Below are positions 59,480 to 64,000 of a stretch of 64,000 nucleotides of DNA, piece by piece; the first letter of the stretch is position 1, and the number at the start of each line of letters is the position of its first letter. The notes under the pieces were generated by a model. That model saw only the letters and a list, made by a program, of their open reading frames with translations, was not told the DNA's origin and did no database searches. Position numbers and translations under genes: made by a program. Source of the stretch: Pseudomonas yamanorum (GTDB taxonomy: Bacteria > Pseudomonadota > Gammaproteobacteria > Pseudomonadales > Pseudomonadaceae); contig NZ_LT629793.1 in the NCBI RefSeq assembly GCF_900105735.1, forward strand, positions 1,054,001 through 1,118,000, written 5' to 3'.

Positions 59480-62335
59480 ATGAAGCACAACAACGCGATC
59501 CTGGAAGCATTCACCCGCAGTTCGCTGCGCCTGAACAAAGGGCTGATGGTGGTGCTTGGACTCGCGTTGTTGCTGGCGGGCACCAGCTACTGGGCATTGC
59601 ATCGGGTGATCGACGAGCAGCACGCGGCCGTGCGTTTTCACTTCGCACGGCTGATGGAAAACATCCATGAACAGGAGGCCTTCCTGAGGATCCTGGCGCA
59701 GCCCGCTACCCAGCGCGAACTGATGAGTGACAAGAACGTCCAGTTCACCCTTGAAAACCAGCGCATCGACGCCCGCGGTACGCTGTATGAAGGCCGCGAG
59801 TTTGGCTTTTCGGTGCCGTTCAGCGCCCAGTTCGATGCACAACACGTCACGGCCAGCGAGCAGCAGAAGATCTTTGCCCTGGGGGCCCACCTGGCCAACT
59901 ACTACAGTGCGTTCTGGTCATCGTCGCCCTATCAGTCGCCACAGGCCTTTATCACCAACCGTCTCGTTCACTACCGCCTGGCGGTGCCGGCAATCGGGTT
60001 CCGGAGCTGGGACAAAATCGCCGCCGGTGCCCCGGCCGACGCAAACGTTGAAGCCGCGCTTGATCAGCTCAGCGAGCTCTCTCAACCCTTGGCCGAGGAT
60101 CAGTTGTACTGGGAAACCTACCGGCCAGCCGAGAGCGCCCTAGCGCCGCCCCGGCTGCTGGCGTACATCGGCATCCCGCTGACCCCGCAGGTGCTACGTG
60201 CAGGCGAAGGCAACCACCAGGTGGTGGTTGCCACCCTGCTGGACATGGCCCAAGTCAACGATATGGAACGCACCATGGAGTGGTCGACCTATGACCGTTT
60301 CACCTTGATCTCACCCGCCGGCCAGACCCTGACCGGGCCGCCGGCTGACCAAGCGTCACTGGGTGAGGGCCTCAACTTCCGCCCTGACGGCCTGGCGTTC
60401 AAGATCACCAGCAGCGCCGGGCCGCAGTGGACGGCGATCTACGGGATCAGTTTCAGGCATTTTTTCCGTTCTGCATTGTGGCCACTGAGCAGCCTGGCGC
60501 TGGTGCTGTGCAGTGTGCTCGCGATGGGCTGGGCCGGCAGCCGCTGGTACAGGAAGCAAGTGATTCGCCCGGCGCGCCAGGCCCATGAACGCATCGCCGA
60601 AGCCGTTGCATTCAGCCGGGTGATCATCGATACCGCCCCCACCGGGCTGTGTGTGGTGCGCCGTGAAGATAAACAGGTGTTGATCGAGAACCAGCGCGCC
60701 CAGCAATGGCCGGGCACCACCAAATTGGTGGCCTCGCTCAACCGTTATAACGACAGCGCCGACACCGGCGAGACCCATCTGGAAATCGACGGCCGCCACC
60801 TGCAAATCGGCTTCGTCTCGACCCGCTATCAGGGCCAGGATGTGCGGCTGTATGCGTTCAATGACGTCACCCGGCATATCGAGGACGCGCAGGCCCTGGA
60901 AGAGGCCAGGAGCGCCGCCGACGCGGCCAACGAGGCCAAGACATTGTTCCTGGCAACCATGAGCCATGAAATTCGCACGCCTTTGTACGGTGTGCTCGGC
61001 ACCCTTGAGTTGCTGGGCCTGACGCCGCTGGACCCGCGCCAGAAAACCTACCTGAACACCATCCAGCGTTCGTCTGCCACCTTGTTCCAGTTGATCAGCG
61101 ATGTGCTGGACGTGTCGAAAATCGAGTCCGGGCAGATGGCAATCGAAGCCGTCGAATTTTGCCCGCTGGACATGCTCGAAGACACCCTGCATACCTACGC
61201 CGCGTTCGCCCAGCGCAAGGGCCTGCAATTCTATGCCTGCATTGATGCGCAACTGCCGGACTGCGTACTGGGCGACCCGATGCGGATTCGCCAGATCCTG
61301 AACAACCTGGTGAGCAACGCCCTCAAGTTCACCGACATCGGCCGCGTGGTGATTCGTGCCAGGGCGACCCGGCGCGGTACGGACCAGGTCGACCTAGAGT
61401 GGCAAATCACCGACTCCGGCGTTGGGATCAGCGAAGCCCAGCAGATCAAGCTGTTCGACCTGTTTTACCAGGCCCCAGACACCGCAGGCCAAGGCGGCGC
61501 CGGGCTGGGCCTGCCGATTTGCCGTTGGCTGGCAGAGATGATGGACGGCGAGATCAAGGTGGTCAGTGAACCCGGCCTCGGCAGCAGTTTCACCCTGAAG
61601 ATGAGCTTGCTGGTGTGCGCCAGCGAGGTGCCGGGGCTGCCGCCGATTGAGCCAGGCGCAGCACCGGTGTATGTGCAGGCGCCGGTGCGTGAGTTGGCAG
61701 AGTCGATGTGCGACTGGCTCAACCGCCTGGGCATTCAAGCGGCACTGGCCGCGTTGCCCCTGGAACAACAATCGCCCCAGGCGGTGCTGGTGGATGTGCT
61801 ACCCACCGGCCCGCTGCAACCCTGGGCCGGCCAGCGCGTGCTGTGCGTGCCCGGGGCCCATAGCCCGCCGCTGTACACCGCACAGGGCTGGGAAGTGGAC
61901 ATGCACGATGTGCGCGCCGTTGCGGCCACCGTTTCATTGGCGCAACAAGGCAAGCACGAACCACCTCTGCAGCCCGAACAACAGAGCGCCGGGCCACTGG
62001 GGCTGCGCATATTGGTCGCCGAGGATAACCCGGTGAACCAGGCCATTATCCAGGAACAACTGGAAGCACTCGGCTGCACGGTGACCTTGGCATCCAATGG
62101 CGAGCAGGCGATGCACCTGTGGCAACCCAACGCCTTCGACCTGGTGTTGACGGACGTGAATATGCCGTTGATGAACGGCTACGACCTGGCGCGTACACTC
62201 AGGGAGCATGACCCTCAGTTGCCGATCATAGGGGTCACCGCGAACGCCATGCGCGAGGAAGGCATTCGTTGCCTGGCGGTAGGGATGAACGCCTGGCTCG
62301 TCAAGCCCTTGACGGTCATTTTCAAGATAAATTAA
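59480..62335 (+). CDS. Second hybrid sensor kinase, C-terminally cut short (RcsC-like position)
   Basis: 951 residues. TM1 is near 24-45 and TM2 near 335-355, with a 290-residue periplasmic sensor between. H496 is in LATMSHEIRTPLYGVLG; ATP-binding motifs are ILNNLVSNALKFT, DSGVGISE and GGAGLGLPIC. The receiver has D892 (LVLTDVNMPLMNG) and the lysine of WLVKP, but then reads LTVIFKIN and stops, where the sister kinase runs on for a further helix. The DNA becomes AT-rich exactly there. An HPt domain, found in RcsC/RocS1-type proteins, is absent. It closely resembles the first kinase and probably arose by duplication. Confidence 0.88.
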   Translation: MKHNNAILEAFTRSSLRLNKGLMVVLGLALLLAGTSYWALHRVIDEQHAAVRFHFARLMENIHEQEAFLRILAQPATQRELMSDKNVQFTLENQRIDARGTLYEGREFGFSVPFSAQFDAQHVTASEQQKIFALGAHLANYYSAFWSSSPYQSPQAFITNRLVHYRLAVPAIGFRSWDKIAAGAPADANVEAALDQLSELSQPLAEDQLYWETYRPAESALAPPRLLAYIGIPLTPQVLRAGEGNHQVVVATLLDMAQVNDMERTMEWSTYDRFTLISPAGQTLTGPPADQASLGEGLNFRPDGLAFKITSSAGPQWTAIYGISFRHFFRSALWPLSSLALVLCSVLAMGWAGSRWYRKQVIRPARQAHERIAEAVAFSRVIIDTAPTGLCVVRREDKQVLIENQRAQQWPGTTKLVASLNRYNDSADTGETHLEIDGRHLQIGFVSTRYQGQDVRLYAFNDVTRHIEDAQALEEARSAADAANEAKTLFLATMSHEIRTPLYGVLGTLELLGLTPLDPRQKTYLNTIQRSSATLFQLISDVLDVSKIESGQMAIEAVEFCPLDMLEDTLHTYAAFAQRKGLQFYACIDAQLPDCVLGDPMRIRQILNNLVSNALKFTDIGRVVIRARATRRGTDQVDLEWQITDSGVGISEAQQIKLFDLFYQAPDTAGQGGAGLGLPICRWLAEMMDGEIKVVSEPGLGSSFTLKMSLLVCASEVPGLPPIEPGAAPVYVQAPVRELAESMCDWLNRLGIQAALAALPLEQQSPQAVLVDVLPTGPLQPWAGQRVLCVPGAHSPPLYTAQGWEVDMHDVRAVAATVSLAQQGKHEPPLQPEQQSAGPLGLRILVAEDNPVNQAIIQEQLEALGCTVTLASNGEQAMHLWQPNAFDLVLTDVNMPLMNGYDLARTLREHDPQLPIIGVTANAMREEGIRCLAVGMNAWLVKPLTVIFKIN

Positions 62336-62482
62336 AATTTTTCACGATTATTGAAATATAAAACCGGCGGCACACAGCCATCCATAGCTCTGGCGATATG
62401 CGTATACCGTTTCGCTAGGGGTGGCTCGCTACATTGCTGCATTCGCTCAGATGTCAGAATTGCCCAATTAAGGAAACTAGCG

Positions 62483-63316
62483 TCAATGCTCTTTTACTTT
62501 TTTGATACGAAGTAAGATTAACGCAAGAATTGCGATCGCGATGGGCGTCATGGCAAGCATAGCTTCCCGTGGTTCAACCTTAGCGCCGAGCATGTGCAAC
62601 CCCGAGTAGACAAGCTTGAGCAGGTTCAGCAGATAGTAGGTAATGGCGATAATCGACAGGCCTTCCACGGCACGCTGAATCTTTATCTGAGCATCGGCAC
62701 GAGCATTCAGGCTTTTGAGAATTTCCGAGTTCTGCTCCTCCATTTCCACCTGGATCCTGGCTTGCAAAAGATCGCCGAGATTGGCCACGCTTTTTGCCAG
62801 GTGCTCCAACCGCTGTTCCGTAGCGGTGCAGTATCGGAGGGTAGGTTTGAAACGTCGCTCAATGAATACTCCAAGGCGCTGGCAATCTCCCACGTGACTT
62901 TCCCGTAACTCGCCCATGCGCTCGAATACCAGTTGAGCATATGCGTGCGTAGCGCTAAAACGATGACGGCTTTTCGCAGTACTGCTGACCACTTGAGCTG
63001 AAAGACTGGAGATATCCGCTAGCAGAGCTTTTGCGTTATCACTGTCAGCGTCGGCATTACGTTCGGAGAGAGTGACTAAGGTCTTGTCAAAAACATCGAG
63101 TTGCGAGCTCAAAGTCTTCGCCATGGTCAAGGACAAAGAGGCCATCATCCGGTAGGTTTCGATCTCCAACAGACGACGGATCATCCGCCCTTGGCGATAA
63201 GCGTTGAGACGCTCGCCAGCTGTGATCAACTTCGACATTACAAAATTGATGCCGCCGAAACCAAAGCATATCCACGGGTCGCAACGACTACTCCATAATG
63301 GGCGTGTCGGTGTCAT
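62483..63316 (-). pseudogene. DUF3422 family protein, N-terminal part missing
   Basis: The frame of 277 residues corresponds to the C-terminal part of DUF3422 proteins (usually about 420-430): LITAGERLNAYRQGRMIRRL then LLEIETYRMMASLSL, AQLVFERMGELRESHVGDCQ, LEEQNSEILKSLNARADAQI-like (here MEEQNSEILKSLNARADAQI) and QRAVEGLSIIAITYYLLNLL, followed by two C-terminal membrane helices. The N-terminal region, rich in HPLR and W motifs, is lacking, and residues 1-26 look random. The reading frame is intact, so a shortened membrane protein could still be made from MSKLITAGER. Confidence 0.75.
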
Positions 63317-63398
63317 TTCCTCGCGCTTCTATGGTGGCCAGGTGGACTGCGCAAGAATCAAAAATCCATAATAATCACTCATTTTATCGGAGACGATC

Positions 63399-63767
63399 AT
63401 GTCTAAACTTGCAGAGTTTCGCCAACTGGAACAGCAGCTTGCAGCTCAGCTTGCGGAGCTGGAATCATTAAAAAACGATTCGGGGCTAAAGCGAGAGATT
63501 GAATTTGAAACCAAGCTCCGTGGTCTCTTGGCGGAATATAGTTTCAGTTTGAAAAACATCATTAGCATTCTCGATCCGCAGACCTCTCATGGCCGCACCG
63601 CATCGGGAACAGCAGAAAAATCGACTCGCAAGCCACGGCAGGTCAAGGTCTACAAAAACCCGCATTCAGGAGAAATTGTCGAAACCAAAGGAGGCAATCA
63701 TCGCACCCTTAAAGGCTGGAAAGCCGAGTATGGTTCTGCCGAAGTCGAAAGCTGGCTGGCCCAGTAA
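63399..63767 (+). CDS. MvaT/MvaU-type H-NS family DNA-binding protein
   Basis: 122 residues. The N-terminal coiled-coil oligomerisation domain is FRQLEQQLAAQLAELESLKN (8-27). A linker with lysine/arginine is followed by the MvaT-type DNA-binding domain, RQVKVYKNPHSGEIVETKGG then NHRTLKGWKAEYGSAEVESW, containing the AT-hook-like KGGNHRTLK loop. It silences AT-rich, horizontally acquired DNA. It lies in AT-richer DNA itself, so it is probably an accessory paralogue rather than the core MvaT. A good terminator follows at 63781. Confidence 0.93.
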   Translation: MSKLAEFRQLEQQLAAQLAELESLKNDSGLKREIEFETKLRGLLAEYSFSLKNIISILDPQTSHGRTASGTAEKSTRKPRQVKVYKNPHSGEIVETKGGNHRTLKGWKAEYGSAEVESWLAQ

Positions 63768-63780
63768 AAAACGCTGGCAT

Positions 63781-63803
63781 AGGCTTCTGAACGAAGCCTT
63801 TTT
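63781..63803 (+). terminator. Rho-independent terminator of the MvaT-like gene
   Basis: AGGCTTC TGAAC GAAGCCT stem followed by TTTTT, 14 bases after the stop codon. Confidence 0.93.
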
Positions 63804-63876
63804 ATCAAATGCCAAGTCGACCTGTACCAGGCCATGTTGTTAGCGCCACAAACGTGCATCACGCAAGGAAATCACT

Positions 63877-63954
63877 ATGTCCGAAGATCACAAGTCTTCC
63901 TTTCCTGAGGCACGTCCACCCATCTGTACGCAGGCAGTACGCGCTAACCGCTAA
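63877..63954 (+). CDS. Possible 25-codon ORF near the window end
   Basis: ATG 63877, with AAGGAAATC at a good distance, reads MSEDHKSSFPEARPPICTQA then VRANR and stops. It may be a remnant of a longer gene cut by a rearrangement; the good ribosome site is the only support. No homologue is recognised. Confidence 0.35.
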   Translation: MSEDHKSSFPEARPPICTQAVRANR

Positions 63955-64000
63955 CTGAATCACCCATTCTTAGTTGCGAAATGACTGCGCCAAAAACGCG

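Overview
The window looks like chromosomal DNA of a Pseudomonas of the fluorescens group. Four things suggest this: high GC with C/G-ending codons, many REPIN-type inverted repeats of the 'GTGGGAGCGGGCTTGCTC' kind, the order EmrA/EmrB - uvrB - aromatic/aspartate aminotransferase as I remember it from Pseudomonas, and several Pseudomonas-type small families (DUF6124, DUF3144, MvaT-like H-NS). No rRNA, intact tRNA, CRISPR array, integrase or transposase was seen.

Layout. 1-6 kb: end of a tripartite efflux pump (membrane fusion protein plus DHA2 transporter), uvrB and an aminotransferase. 6.2-7.6 kb: a small membrane-protein gene followed by a tandem array of about 200-bp units, each with a 108-bp palindromic element and the early ones also with a copy of the gene's 3' end. 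7.6-16 kb: LysR/Sad aldehyde dehydrogenase pair, TetR/O-methyltransferase pair with visible operators, YeeE/YedE transporter, cytochrome c, esterase, TspO. 16-20.7 kb: an accessory stretch with a DUF6124 gene behind a structured leader, a solitary SagB-type nitroreductase, a HEPN protein divergent from a PD-(D/E)XK nuclease, and a NADAR-domain protein; the last three look like a small defence-type cluster. 21-25 kb: periplasmic molybdenum aldehyde dehydrogenase (2Fe-2S subunit, Tat-exported molybdopterin subunit, triheme cytochrome). 25-32 kb: msrA, small membrane proteins, MHS transporter, DCC thiol oxidoreductase with a frameshifted DoxX-like partner, saccharopine-dehydrogenase-like enzyme.

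32-37 kb holds the most unusual cassette: a YdeE-like (dipeptide exporter type) MFS protein and a MocR-type PLP regulator, divergent from one gene that fuses a [2Fe-2S]/FAD/NAD(P) reductase to an M24 (aminopeptidase-fold) domain with all five metal ligands kept. 37-52 kb: DUF2867 and VOC proteins, MFS/AraC pair, a MarR-isochorismatase-membrane protein-MFS operon, a DUF1289 gene with a TTG start, a secreted nuclease, trmK, a DHH phosphoesterase, a bestrophin-like channel, proP, and a lipoprotein PQQ-type sugar dehydrogenase.

52-64 kb resembles a reduced CupD/Pvr/Rcs or Roc fimbrial control locus: pseudo-receiver, pilin-like protein, PapD-type chaperone and adhesin but no usher, then a hybrid kinase, an EAL response regulator (c-di-GMP phosphodiesterase) and a second hybrid kinase that stops abruptly within its receiver. 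Three sites resembling enterobacterial RcsB boxes precede the fimbrial genes and the first kinase, yet no RcsB gene or HPt domain is in view. The end of the second kinase abuts AT-richer DNA carrying an N-terminally truncated DUF3422 gene and an MvaT/H-NS paralogue, which suggests a rearrangement or insertion junction there.
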